Shown here in pieces: positions 1 to 8,667 of a DNA stretch of 64,000 bases. The notes beneath the pieces are model-generated. The model ran no database searches. It worked only from the letters and a program-made list of their open reading frames with translations, and had not been told where the DNA came from. Position numbers and translations under genes: made by a program. Origin of the DNA: Pseudarthrobacter raffinosi (lineage in GTDB: Bacteria > Actinomycetota > Actinomycetes > Actinomycetales > Micrococcaceae); the NCBI RefSeq assembly GCF_023913735.1, contig NZ_JAMXBH010000008.1, positions 62,001 through 126,000 on the forward strand. The letters are read 5' to 3'. How positions within the stretch are numbered: position 1 is the stretch's first letter; each line of letters opens with the position of its first letter.

Positions 1-2
1 CC

Positions 3-926
3 AACGTCTGTGCCTGGCTCACGGGCCTCTTTCCCGAACAGGCGCAGGACGAAGTGTTTGGAGCCGACCCGGAGGCTAAGGTCTCCGGCGTTCTCGCCCC
101 TACGTCTACCGCGGAAAAGGTCGAGGGCGGTTACAGGGTCTCAGGCCGGTGGTACTACAACTCCGGATCGTGGCACGCTACGTGGGCTGTCCTTGGGGTG
201 CCCCTACAGGACGAAAACGGCAACGTCGTGGACCAGGCCATCGCCCTGATCCCGACAAGCGAGATGACGCTTGAAGAAACTTGGTTTGTTGCTGGCATGA
301 AGTCCAGCGGCAGCAACTGCCTCGTCGCCGAGAATGTGTTCGTTCCCGAACACAGAATCATGTCGGTCCCGCCTGCAGTAGAAGGTGACTACCCGTTCAG
401 CGGGCCGGACATCGAACCGTTTTATCGCTCGGCTTTTGTTCCGGTGCTCGCCCTGGTCTTAATTGGCACGCAGCTCGGACTCGGCCAAGCCGCCCTGGAC
501 TTCGTCATCGAAAAGGCACCCAAGAAAGCCATCTCGTATACGTTCTTCGAAAAGCAGACCGACTCGGTCGCGTTTCAGCTGCAGATCGCAGAGGCCGCCC
601 AGCTTTTGGACACCGCTAATCTCCACGCCTATCGCGCGGCGCAGGACATCGACGATGCCGCCGCACGCGGAGAGTACCTGGATTACACTGCCAGGGCACG
701 CGTGCGGGCAGACACCGGATGGGTCGCCGACCATGTTACCAAGGCTATCGACCTGTTGCTCAGCGCCCACGGCGCCGGCTCCTTTGCCGAGACAAGCCCT
801 ATGCAGCGAATCTGGCGCGATTCCGCGACGGCTGCCCGCCACGCCATCGTCTCCCCCACCGTGAGCTACGAGGTCTACGGCAAAGCCCTTCTAGGGATCG
901 AAGAAAAGATCACCCCCCTCGTCTGA
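3..926 (+). CDS. Group D flavin monooxygenase / acyl-CoA dehydrogenase-fold hydroxylase (5' partial)
   Basis: The frame is open from base 3, so the true start lies before the window; 307 codons are visible. The protein has the acyl-CoA dehydrogenase fold of two-component aromatic hydroxylases such as HsaA, HpaB and TftD. The C-terminal helix bundle has the typical R-x-W-R-D...A-R-H...Y pattern (RIWRD, ARHAI, YEVYGKALLG). Such enzymes hydroxylate phenols using FADH2 supplied by a separate reductase; no reductase is visible here. The FAH and extradiol dioxygenase genes directly downstream suggest it makes the catecholic substrate for ring cleavage. A true acyl-CoA dehydrogenase cannot be excluded without the N-terminus. 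Confidence 0.8.
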   Translation, partial: NVCAWLTGLFPEQAQDEVFGADPEAKVSGVLAPTSTAEKVEGGYRVSGRWYYNSGSWHATWAVLGVPLQDENGNVVDQAIALIPTSEMTLEETWFVAGMKSSGSNCLVAENVFVPEHRIMSVPPAVEGDYPFSGPDIEPFYRSAFVPVLALVLIGTQLGLGQAALDFVIEKAPKKAISYTFFEKQTDSVAFQLQIAEAAQLLDTANLHAYRAAQDIDDAAARGEYLDYTARARVRADTGWVADHVTKAIDLLLSAHGAGSFAETSPMQRIWRDSATAARHAIVSPTVSYEVYGKALLGIEEKITPLV

Positions 927-963
927 AATCCTCAGCCTGAACATCGTTTCCTCTAGGAGCTAC

Positions 964-1821
964 ATGCGTATTGCCAATGTTGAGAACCGTGCTGTTGTGC
1001 TGGTCAGTGATGATCGGGGTGTTGATGTCCAGGAGGCCAGTGGTGGGCGGTTTGGTCCGGATCTTGCCGCCGTGTATTCGCGGTGGGAGGAGTTCCGGGC
1101 TTGGGCGGAATCCGTTGCCGATACCACCGGTGATGTGGTGGTGGAGCGGGCTCTCCTGGGGTCTCCTTCTCCGTTGCCGCGGCAGGTGTTCGCGATCGGT
1201 TTGAACTACAGCGACCATGCGAAGGAGTCCGGGTTCGCCCAGCCCGAGAGCCTTCCGCCTGTGTTTACGAAGTTCCCTACCTGCATTACCGGCCCTGACA
1301 CGACGGTGGTGTTGCCCGAGGGCGGGAACACCGACTGGGAGGTCGAGCTTGTCGCAGTGATCGGCAAGGAAGCCAAGGACGTTTTGGCCGCGGATGCCTG
1401 GGATTATGTGGCCGGGCTCTCGATTGGTCAGGACATTTCCGAGCGGGTTTCCCAGCTCCGCGGGCCGGCACCACAGTTCGGGCTGGGCAAGTCCTTCCCC
1501 GGCTTCGGACCCGTCGGGCCCTGGCTGGTCACCCCCGATGAGTTCGCGAACCCGGACGATCTGGAACTGGGGTGCAGCCTGGACGGTGAAGAAGTCCAGA
1601 AGGGCCGCACCAGCGAACTGATTTTCTCCATCCCGGCCCTGATCGAAGGCCTGTCCCGGGTCGTAACCCTGCTCCCGGGTGACATCATCTTCACCGGCAC
1701 CCCCGCCGGCGTGGGCGTGGGCCGAAGCCCGAAGCGGTTCATCAACCCCGGCGAAACCCTGGTTTCCCGCATCGAAGGCATCGGCGAAATGACTCAGACG
1801 TTCATCTCTGCCGGCAACTGA
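964..1821 (+). CDS. Fumarylacetoacetate hydrolase (FAH) family protein
   Basis: 285 residues, ATG preceded by CTAGGAG. The FAH signature is complete: GLNYSDHAKE at about residues 79-88, metal ligands E126 and E128 in DWEVELVAVIG plus D157 in GQDISE, and GDIIFTGTPAGVG near residue 240. Members hydrolyse, decarboxylate or hydrate 2-oxo/2-hydroxy ring-cleavage products (fumarylpyruvate hydrolase, 4-oxalocrotonate decarboxylase, HHDD isomerase). It lies 37 bp after the hydroxylase and upstream of an extradiol dioxygenase, so it probably handles the meta-cleavage product. It is a paralogue of the FAH protein at 36942-37781. The exact reaction cannot be read from sequence. Confidence 0.88.
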   Translation: MRIANVENRAVVLVSDDRGVDVQEASGGRFGPDLAAVYSRWEEFRAWAESVADTTGDVVVERALLGSPSPLPRQVFAIGLNYSDHAKESGFAQPESLPPVFTKFPTCITGPDTTVVLPEGGNTDWEVELVAVIGKEAKDVLAADAWDYVAGLSIGQDISERVSQLRGPAPQFGLGKSFPGFGPVGPWLVTPDEFANPDDLELGCSLDGEEVQKGRTSELIFSIPALIEGLSRVVTLLPGDIIFTGTPAGVGVGRSPKRFINPGETLVSRIEGIGEMTQTFISAGN

Positions 1822-1828
1822 CCGCTCC

Positions 1829-1863
1829 GGAGCTGCCCGGGCCACTCAAACCCGGGCAGCTCC
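1829..1863 (+). promoter_or_regulatory. Intercistronic hairpin inside the catabolic operon
   Basis: A perfect 13-bp stem, GGAGCTGCCCGGG (1829-1841) pairing with CCCGGGCAGCTCC (1851-1863), with a 9-nt loop. It starts 8 bp after the FAH stop codon. No T-run follows, so it is either a weak terminator or an mRNA-stabilising or processing element setting the ratio of FAH to dioxygenase. Confidence 0.7.
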
Positions 1864-1920
1864 CCGGCCCGCCTTCGAGGCAGGCATCAACAAAAACTAC
1901 GGATACAAAGGAGTAACCCC

Positions 1921-2868
1921 ATGTCATTGCATCGTCTGACCCGCGTAGTGATGGGTGTTCCGAACGTGGACGAAACGGCCGCGTACTACGAGGAGTTTGG
2001 CCTGGACCCGCTGGGCAACAACTCGTTCGGGACCCGCGACGGCGGCGAACAGCTCAAAATCGTCCACGCCCCCACCCGGCGCCTGGTCGAACTCGGTGTC
2101 GGCGCCGACAACGAGGACGACGTCGCCAAAGTCACCTCCCAAATGACCCGCCTCGGTGTTCCGATGAACCATAACGGCACCGAACTGCTCGCGACCGAAC
2201 CCGTCTCCGGATTCACCGCCCGCATCCACGTCGCACCCCGCATCGCCCAGGACCCAACCCCCGCGACCCCCTACAACGGCCCCGGCCGGATCGACCGCTT
2301 CGGACGCGCCCCCGGGGTCGTACGCGACACCCGGATCAAGCCCCGCAAACTCGGCCACACCGTGATCGGCACCGTGAACCTGGAAGCGACCATGCGGTTC
2401 TTCACCGAAGGCATCGGCTTCAAAGTCAGCGACTACATCTCTGACAAAGGCGCGTTCATGCGCTGCTCCGTGGATCACCACAACGTCCTCGCCCTCGCCG
2501 CGCCCGTGAACTTCCTCCACCACACCTCCTGGCAGGTCGATGACATCGACGACATCGGACGCGGCGCGAAAGCCATGCTCGAAAACAACCCCGAACGCCA
2601 CATCTGGGGCCTCGGACGCCACCACGCCGGCTCGAACTTCTTCTGGTACCTCAAAGACCCCGCCGGGAACTTCTCCGAGTACTACTCCGACATGGACTGC
2701 ATCCCCGAAGACGAAATCTGGACCCCCGAAACCTTCGAAGGCGCCCAAGGACTCTTCAACTGGGGCCCACCCCCACCCCCCTCCTTCCTCGAACCCGACG
2801 ACCTCGCCGCCCTCATGACCGGCACCCACGCCCCCAGCGCCCTGGGGATCCACTCACAACCCGTCTAA
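1921..2868 (+). CDS. VOC-superfamily extradiol ring-cleavage dioxygenase (two-domain type I)
   Basis: 315 residues, ATG after AAAGGAGTAACCCC. Two VOC modules are present; the C-terminal one has the metal triad H146 (KLGHTVIG), H201 (FLHHTSWQV) and E253 (NFSEYYSD), with the type I signature GRHHAGSNFFWYLKDPAGN before the Glu. This matches Fe(II) or Mn(II) 2,3-dihydroxybiphenyl/catechol 2,3-dioxygenase-like enzymes. It probably opens the ring produced by the upstream hydroxylase. The last 60 residues are Pro-rich and extend past the usual end of the family. The substrate is unknown. Confidence 0.88.
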   Translation: MSLHRLTRVVMGVPNVDETAAYYEEFGLDPLGNNSFGTRDGGEQLKIVHAPTRRLVELGVGADNEDDVAKVTSQMTRLGVPMNHNGTELLATEPVSGFTARIHVAPRIAQDPTPATPYNGPGRIDRFGRAPGVVRDTRIKPRKLGHTVIGTVNLEATMRFFTEGIGFKVSDYISDKGAFMRCSVDHHNVLALAAPVNFLHHTSWQVDDIDDIGRGAKAMLENNPERHIWGLGRHHAGSNFFWYLKDPAGNFSEYYSDMDCIPEDEIWTPETFEGAQGLFNWGPPPPPSFLEPDDLAALMTGTHAPSALGIHSQPV

Positions 2869-2879
2869 GGGATCCTGCC

Positions 2880-3143
2880 GTGTTTGTTGTTTCCATTACC
2901 TATACCGCAACCGCCGATCAGATCGCAGCCCACCGTCCGGAACACCTTGAATGGCTCAAGGCGGCATTTGCCGGAGGGCGCTTGGAATCAGCAGGTCCAA
3001 AATCGACCCGAGATGGCGGAATACTGCTCACCAGCCACCCAGACCGGCTTTCTCTGGACGCCGAATTGAACCAGGACCCCTACCGCATCCACAACATCGC
3101 AACCCACGAGGTGGTGGAGTTCGAAGCCACCATGATCCGCTGA
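2880..3143 (+). CDS. YciI-family protein
   Basis: 87 residues, GTG start 11 bp after the dioxygenase stop. It shows the small ferredoxin-like YciI fold: N-terminal strand FVVSITYT, then RPEHLEWLKAAFAGGRLESAGPK, and DPYRIHNIATHEVVEFE near the end. YciI proteins are small isomerases or lyases; TftG, the dehydrochlorinase of the 2,4,5-trichlorophenoxyacetate pathway, belongs to the family. Its place between dioxygenase and transporter suggests processing of a ring-cleavage or halogenated intermediate. The function is inferred only from family and context. Confidence 0.8.
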   Translation: MFVVSITYTATADQIAAHRPEHLEWLKAAFAGGRLESAGPKSTRDGGILLTSHPDRLSLDAELNQDPYRIHNIATHEVVEFEATMIR

Positions 3144-3174
3144 TACCCACCCGTACACCGATTAAGGAACCGCA

Positions 3175-4521
3175 ATGACGCCGTTTCAAAGCTCTACCGT
3201 GCCGGAAAACAAACGCCGCACTGGCGCTGTCATCGCCCTGTGCGCGATGCTCGTCCTATTCGATGGCTACGACCTGATTCTCTACGGCAATGTCGTGCCC
3301 AGCCTTCGTGCCGAACCCGGCTGGAACCTCACGCCGCAGGACGCGGGCCGAATAGGCTCAGCTGTGCTTGTCGGCATGCTGGTAGGTGCGCTCTTGGCCG
3401 GTACGCTCGCAGACAGGCTCGGCCGACGCATAGTTATCGTCACTTCCATGATCTGGTTCTCGCTGTCGATGCTTGTCTGTGCCCTTGCTCCAAACCCGGC
3501 TGTCTTCGAATTGTCCCGTGCATTGGGAGGAATAGGTCTCGGCGCTTTGCTGCCGACGGTCATGGCCTACGTCATCGAGTTCGCCGCACCCAAGCGCCGA
3601 TCCATGACAGTCTCGCTGGCTGCGTCCGGATACCTCGTGGGCGGCATTCTCGCCGGCGTCCTGGGCCTCATGCTCATTCAGAGCCACGGCTGGCGCTCGA
3701 TGTTCTGGATCGGTGCACTACCAGTCCTGTTGACACCGCTGGTCATCAAATGGCTTCCTGAGTCCCCCGACTGGCTCAACCAGCGTGGCCGCACTGAGGA
3801 AGCGGAACGCATCGCCCACCGGTACGGCATCCCTCTAGATCCGCCCGCCGTCCGGGCTGTTTCAACGAACAGCCTTCAAACACTGTTCAGCCGCGAGTAC
3901 CTTACCCGCACCCTTTCACTGTGGGGAATCGCGTTCTGCAGCCTATTGCTTTCCTACGGCATGGTTGCATGGCTCCCGTCGATCATGACTCAACTGGGCT
4001 ACTCCCTACAGTCCGCTCTGCTGTTCTCAGTCATCCTTAACGTTGGCGCGGCTGCCGGCGGCTTTACCGCCTCCTGGTTTGCCGACAGGGGAAGTGGCCC
4101 AAAATACGTTGTGATGGTCCTTTTCATACTAGGCGGATTGGCAATCTTCGCCCTGGGCCTTGCCCTTGGGCAGGTCGCCATGTATTTGCTTGTGCTGGTC
4201 GCCGGCGCCGGAACCTTGGGCGCGCAGATGCTCGTGAATTCCCTAATCGGTTCCACCTACCCGACAGCGGCCCGAGCCACCGGCACGGGATGGGCCTTAG
4301 GAATCGGCAGAATCGGCGGTATCCTCGGTCCCATACTGGGCGGATTCCTGCTGGGCACGGGTTTGCCGCCGCAGACAAGCTTCTATGTCTTCGCGGTTGT
4401 CGCCGCACTCGGCACCATCCTGGTCCTGCCTATCGTCTACCGGGACCGCCGGGTACGCCAGGCCCGCGATGAGGAAACGACGCACGGAGACTTGGCTCCA
4501 GCACTGGCGAAGGACGTGTAA
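3175..4521 (+). CDS. MFS transporter, aromatic acid:H+ symporter (AAHS) family
   Basis: 448 residues with 12 predicted membrane segments. TM1 carries the AAHS motif FDGYDLILYGNVVPSL; the loop 2-3 MFS motif reads GTLADRLGRR. PcaK and BenK, which import protocatechuate and benzoate, are of this family. ATG follows AAGGAACCGCA. It should import the aromatic acid that the surrounding operon degrades. Its stop overlaps the next start (TAATG), so translation is coupled to the amidohydrolase. A second AAHS paralogue lies at 28005-29366. Confidence 0.9.
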   Translation: MTPFQSSTVPENKRRTGAVIALCAMLVLFDGYDLILYGNVVPSLRAEPGWNLTPQDAGRIGSAVLVGMLVGALLAGTLADRLGRRIVIVTSMIWFSLSMLVCALAPNPAVFELSRALGGIGLGALLPTVMAYVIEFAAPKRRSMTVSLAASGYLVGGILAGVLGLMLIQSHGWRSMFWIGALPVLLTPLVIKWLPESPDWLNQRGRTEEAERIAHRYGIPLDPPAVRAVSTNSLQTLFSREYLTRTLSLWGIAFCSLLLSYGMVAWLPSIMTQLGYSLQSALLFSVILNVGAAAGGFTASWFADRGSGPKYVVMVLFILGGLAIFALGLALGQVAMYLLVLVAGAGTLGAQMLVNSLIGSTYPTAARATGTGWALGIGRIGGILGPILGGFLLGTGLPPQTSFYVFAVVAALGTILVLPIVYRDRRVRQARDEETTHGDLAPALAKDV

Positions 4522-5642
4522 TGACTAAGGACTCCATACAACCGCGCCGACCGGATGCGGGGACAATAGACACCCATGCGCACGTCCTTCCCCAGGTCAT
4601 GGTCGATTATCTTGAACGTCAGGGCGGCCCGTCAGCCGTTGGCCTGCCGTCCGTACTTCCTTCCTGGAGCCTGGGATCGCACTTGGACTTCATGGACACG
4701 TGGAACATCACCAGTTCGGTGGTGTCGCTGACGTCCCCTGCCCTGAGCTTCGGTGACGTCAGCGACAGGAGAAAGGTCGCACAGGAAGTCAACGAATACT
4801 TTGCCGGTCAGCTCATCGGCGAACGACCAACACGGTTCGGCGCCTTCGCCGCCCTCCCGCTGCCGGACGTTCCCGGCGCCATAGCAGCCGCCACCTACGC
4901 ACTTGACACCCTGGGGCTGGATGGAGTGGGCATGCTGACGAATTATTTCGGTAAGTACCTGGGCGAACCTGAATTCCGCCCGCTACTGGAGGTTCTCGAT
5001 GCACGCGAAGCAGTGGTGTTCCTCCACCCGAACACCGTTGTCCCGGTCCCGGAGGTTGTGGGCCCGCCCGGGGGCTTCGGACAGTGGACCTTTGAGTACC
5101 CCTTTGACACCACCCGTGCGGTGGCGAGTCTTATCTACACCGGGACGCTCGACGCCTACCCGAACATACGCTGGATCCTCTGCCATGCCGGCGGCGCCGT
5201 CCCTTATCTTTCATTCCGGCTGGCGACTCTTCACGCGTTCGACCCGCGACTAAACGAAATCGCACCCGCCGGGCCGCTGTCGTACCTGAAGCGCTTCTAT
5301 TTTGAAACGGCTCAGGCATTCGGGAAAGCTCCGCTCAGTGCGCTACGGGAGGTAGTGGAACCCGAGCAGATTCTGTTTGGTTCCGATTACTATCCAGTGG
5401 CAAAACTCTACTCGCCGGAGAACTCGGACTTGGTGTCCCTGCCGCGGGACGAGCTCCCACACGACGGAGACCCGGCCCCGCAACTCAAGTCCCTCTTCAC
5501 CGCGGACCAACAAGATCTCATCCACCGTGAGAACGCGCTGGACCTTTTCCCCCGTCTCGCCGCTAGGCGAGGCGAGAACCCAAGCAGAGCCCTCGCCGGT
5601 GTCGCGCTCAGCACCGTGCCCCAAACCAGGAGGACCCCATGA
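4521..5642 (+). CDS. Amidohydrolase-2 (ACMSD-like) decarboxylase/hydrolase
   Basis: 373 residues. Metal motifs of the ACMSD/amidohydrolase-2 family are visible: IDTHAHV at the N-terminus, WILCHAGGAVPYL near residue 220, and ILFGSDYYP near residue 290 with the catalytic Asp. Relatives include aminocarboxymuconate-semialdehyde decarboxylase, 4-oxalomesaconate hydratase LigJ and non-oxidative aryl decarboxylases. It shares 1 bp with the transporter and 4 bp (ATGA) with the aldehyde dehydrogenase. It is one of three such enzymes in this island. Decarboxylation of the substrate or of the ring-fission product is the likely role. Confidence 0.85.
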   Translation: MTKDSIQPRRPDAGTIDTHAHVLPQVMVDYLERQGGPSAVGLPSVLPSWSLGSHLDFMDTWNITSSVVSLTSPALSFGDVSDRRKVAQEVNEYFAGQLIGERPTRFGAFAALPLPDVPGAIAAATYALDTLGLDGVGMLTNYFGKYLGEPEFRPLLEVLDAREAVVFLHPNTVVPVPEVVGPPGGFGQWTFEYPFDTTRAVASLIYTGTLDAYPNIRWILCHAGGAVPYLSFRLATLHAFDPRLNEIAPAGPLSYLKRFYFETAQAFGKAPLSALREVVEPEQILFGSDYYPVAKLYSPENSDLVSLPRDELPHDGDPAPQLKSLFTADQQDLIHRENALDLFPRLAARRGENPSRALAGVALSTVPQTRRTP

Positions 5643-7132
5643 CTATCACCTCATCCAGCACGACCCCTACCCGGACCGAAACAAGGCACTATTCCCAGCT
5701 CATCGGGGGCGAATGGGTGCAAGCCCTCGACGGAGCCACGCTAGAAATCACCAATCCCTATGATGACTCGGTGTTCGCCACCGTCCCTGCCAGCACGCGA
5801 GCCGACACCGAACAGGCTGTCAGGGCAGCCTCGGCCGCGCAGAAGGAATGGGCCGAAATGCTTCCGGCCACCAAACAGCAGCTGTTCCTAAGGGCTGCAG
5901 ACATCCTGGAAAGCCGAACAGCGGAAATTGTCAGGGCACTGGCCGAAGAAACCGGCTGCGGGGCCGGTTTTGCCCATTTCCAGATTTCCTGGTCAGCAAA
6001 CTTGCTCCGGCAGGCAGCGGGGTGGGTCTACCAGCCCAACGGGGAGCTCCTTCGGACAGACAATTTCCATACCTTCGCTACGGCCGAACGGAAACCCCTT
6101 GGCGTCGTTGCAAGCTTCACCCCCTGGAACGGCGCACACGTTCTGGCCTGGCGCGCCGTTGTGGCACCACTAGCCACCGGGAACACCGTGGTCGTCAAAC
6201 CTTCCGAGCTGGCCCCCGTAACGGCAGGACTTCTGATCGGTGAAATCCTCACTGAGGCAGGCTTTCCGAAAGGCACCGTCAACATCGTCACGCACTCTCC
6301 CGAAGCCGCGGCAGATGTGGCGGAGGAGTTCTACGAGAACCCGGCCGTGCGGTGCATCTACTTCACCGGATCCGCGAACACCGCCCGGATCATCGCACCG
6401 AAGGCGGCCGCGGCACTAAAACGGACAGTATTGGAACTCGGTGGCTATAACCAGATCATCGTCGCCGACGACGCAGATCTCGACCACGCGGCCAAGACCG
6501 TGGCGTTCAGTGCCTTCTTCCATCAAGGACAGATCTGCATGAACGCCCGACGCGTCCTCGTACACCGGACAGTCTGCGCGGAATTCACCGAAAAGTTAGT
6601 GCAATTGGCACAGCAATTCCCACAAGGAGACCCGAGTGACCCGATCACCGTCATCGGCCCACTCATCACCGACGGAGCCGTGCAAAAGACAGTCCAGGCC
6701 ATAGAGGACGCCACCCGCGCAGGCGCCCGTGTACTCACAGGCGGCAAGGCCAACGGGCGCGTATTCGAACCGACCGTTCTCATTGATGTCCCGGCGAACG
6801 TCAGCCTGGCCAGCGAAGAAACGTTTGGACCTGTCATCGTCGTCCACCCCATCGACAGCGACGAAGAGGGCGTGGCAATGGTCAACGAGGGCTCATACGG
6901 CCTTTCCTTCTCCGTCATGACCGCCGACATCGGACGGGGCATCAACATCAGCCAACAGATTGACTCCGGCGCCGTGCACGTCAACGCCCCGACCATCAAC
7001 GACGAACCACAATCGCCAAACGGCGGAGTCAAAGACAGCGGATGGGGCCGCTCCGGACTCAGCGGACTTGACGACTTCACGGAAATCCGATGGACAACCG
7101 TTGAGATGAAGAAACGGGAGCTACCTCTCTAA
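5639..7132 (+). CDS. NAD(P)-dependent aldehyde dehydrogenase
   Basis: 497 residues, full length for the family. Catalytic C300 lies in HQGQICMNARR and the general base E266 in LELGGYNQ; FTPWNGAHVLA and TFGPVIVV are also present. It resembles the benzaldehyde, vanillin and semialdehyde dehydrogenases of aromatic pathways. Translationally coupled to the amidohydrolase by ATGA. It probably oxidises a muconic-semialdehyde-type product made by the extradiol dioxygenase, or an aromatic aldehyde. It is the last gene of the tightly packed operon. Confidence 0.9.
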   Translation: MTITSSSTTPTRTETRHYSQLIGGEWVQALDGATLEITNPYDDSVFATVPASTRADTEQAVRAASAAQKEWAEMLPATKQQLFLRAADILESRTAEIVRALAEETGCGAGFAHFQISWSANLLRQAAGWVYQPNGELLRTDNFHTFATAERKPLGVVASFTPWNGAHVLAWRAVVAPLATGNTVVVKPSELAPVTAGLLIGEILTEAGFPKGTVNIVTHSPEAAADVAEEFYENPAVRCIYFTGSANTARIIAPKAAAALKRTVLELGGYNQIIVADDADLDHAAKTVAFSAFFHQGQICMNARRVLVHRTVCAEFTEKLVQLAQQFPQGDPSDPITVIGPLITDGAVQKTVQAIEDATRAGARVLTGGKANGRVFEPTVLIDVPANVSLASEETFGPVIVVHPIDSDEEGVAMVNEGSYGLSFSVMTADIGRGINISQQIDSGAVHVNAPTINDEPQSPNGGVKDSGWGRSGLSGLDDFTEIRWTTVEMKKRELPL

Positions 7133-7308
7133 GCCCTGTAGATCTTCATCAGTCCATCGGGTCAACGGGCCGCAGGTCTCCCAACGGGCGCGTTCACTTA
7201 CTGTCGCGCCGACGTAGGACGTGGTTCCTCGCGTCAACCCGAAATCATCAGCACCGCGACCACGTGAACAAACGCCAACAATTTCAAGAAAGTAAGGGTG
7301 TTTCCCCT

Positions 7309-8061
7309 ATGTCACAAACCACATCAACAAGCCGGGTAGCGGTAGTCACCGGAGCGGCGCACGGTTTCGGCAGGGCAATAAGTGTCGGTCTGGCCGAGCG
7401 AGGCGTCGACCTGGTGCTCGTTGACCTTGTGGACGCTTCAGAAACCGCGTCGCTTGTCGAAGAGCAGGGTCAGCGGGCCTTGAAGATACAGGCGGACGTT
7501 ACGAACGAGGGGGATATCGCGCGGGTCCGTAAGGAAATCGAAGTATCCTTTGGACGCTGCGACATCCTCATCAACAACGCCGGAGCCTATCCGTTCAAAG
7601 ACTTTTTTGAACTCGATTACGAGTTCTGGCGCAAAATCCAGACGTTGAACCTCGACTCTCAGTTCCTCATGACCAAAGCTGTTGTCGATCTCATGATGAA
7701 GAATAGCTGGGGACGCATCGTCAACATCTCATCAAACTCGATAGGCCTCGCATTCCCTGGGCTCACCCATTACATGGCCTCCAAGATGGGGGTCATCGGC
7801 TTTACGCGAGGCCTTGCATCCGATCTGGGACCCCACGGAATTACAGTCAACGCGATCGGCCCGACGGCGACACCTAACGGTGGCACTTTCCAGCACGGCG
7901 TTGATGATGAAGTAGCCGAAGCTGCAAGCCAGATGCAAGCCATCAAACGTGTGGGGACGGCTCAGGACATCGTCGGAACCATTCAGTTCCTGGTCAGTGA
8001 GGATGCAGAGTTCCTCACTGGACAAACACTCATGGTCGACGGTGGCCTGGTCCGCCTCTGA
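7309..8061 (+). CDS. Short-chain dehydrogenase/reductase (SDR)
   Basis: 250 residues from the ATG at 7309. An in-frame GTG at 7264 has no ribosome site, whereas AAGGG stands about 10 bases before 7309. Classic SDR features: cofactor motif TGAAHGFGRAI, NNAGAYP, the catalytic Ser in ISSNS and YMASK with Tyr-Lys, and a C-terminal GQTLMVDGG. It oxidises or reduces an alcohol/ketone with NAD(P)(H). It follows the aldehyde dehydrogenase after 176 bp and may be separately transcribed. The substrate is unknown. Confidence 0.9.
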   Translation: MSQTTSTSRVAVVTGAAHGFGRAISVGLAERGVDLVLVDLVDASETASLVEEQGQRALKIQADVTNEGDIARVRKEIEVSFGRCDILINNAGAYPFKDFFELDYEFWRKIQTLNLDSQFLMTKAVVDLMMKNSWGRIVNISSNSIGLAFPGLTHYMASKMGVIGFTRGLASDLGPHGITVNAIGPTATPNGGTFQHGVDDEVAEAASQMQAIKRVGTAQDIVGTIQFLVSEDAEFLTGQTLMVDGGLVRL

Positions 8062-8162
8062 CCCTGCGTGTGGGTGCGAAGGCCCAACGAGGCATCGGCC
8101 TCCTGGGCCGTGCACGGCCCTCGAGGCCAGAGCCCCGCTCGAGATCACGGTCACGGACTGAA

Positions 8163-8667
8163 GGCGTAGCACATGCCAGTACCCTAGGAGCTGTTCACTT
8201 CGCCTTGGACGCTGGTGTCGACATCCTCACCCACGCCCCACTGGATAGCCCGCTCAGGGACGATGACATCAGACGGATGATTGAGGCAGGCACGCGCATC
8301 GTTCCGACACTCACCACGATGGAGGGCGCCGCACGGAACCTAGGCAATCTGAATCTCATACGACAACGCCCGCGCCAGCGTGGCGCTTATTGCTGGCACG
8401 GATGCTTTCCCACGGCAGCGGTATTCACCACGAACTTGAGCTCCTGGTGGAAGCAGGACTCACCCCAGCGGACGCTCCGCTGCGCCACCGGAGCATCTGA
8501 CGTCTTTGACCTGCCCGCGTTGGGGGTCGATCGCTGAAGGATAGAGGCCCGACCTGTCACTCGTCGCGGGCGATCCCACGTCCGATATCACCGCCACCCG
8601 CCGGATCCAAGGCATCTGGATTCTTGGCCGACCCATCGATCGTAAGAAAACGGAGACCCCGTCTTGA
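8163..8667 (+). pseudogene. Remnant of an imidazolonepropionase-like amidohydrolase (multiple frameshifts)
   Basis: Conserved pieces of the C-terminal half of a metal-dependent amidohydrolase appear in order but in different frames. HASTLGAVHFALDAGVD and LTHAPLD are in frame 3. ASVALIAGTDAF is in frame 1 from 8365. GIHHELELLVEAGLTPAD is in frame 2 from 8414. RCATGASDVFDLP is in frame 3 from 8478. GSIAEG, a stop, then LVAGDPTSDITATRRI is in frame 1. At least four frame changes and one in-frame stop make it non-functional. The N-terminal half is absent. The 3' end overlaps the TTG start of the next gene. Confidence 0.85.

Noticed and set aside
1924..2853. 309-codon minus-strand frame opposite the extradiol dioxygenase
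   Set aside because: Very Gly/Val-rich shadow translation; the plus strand has the full VOC metal triad.
8105..8120. Palindrome GGGCCGTG/CACGGCCC after the SDR gene as a terminator
   Set aside because: No loop and no T-run; too short to claim although it could form a cruciform.
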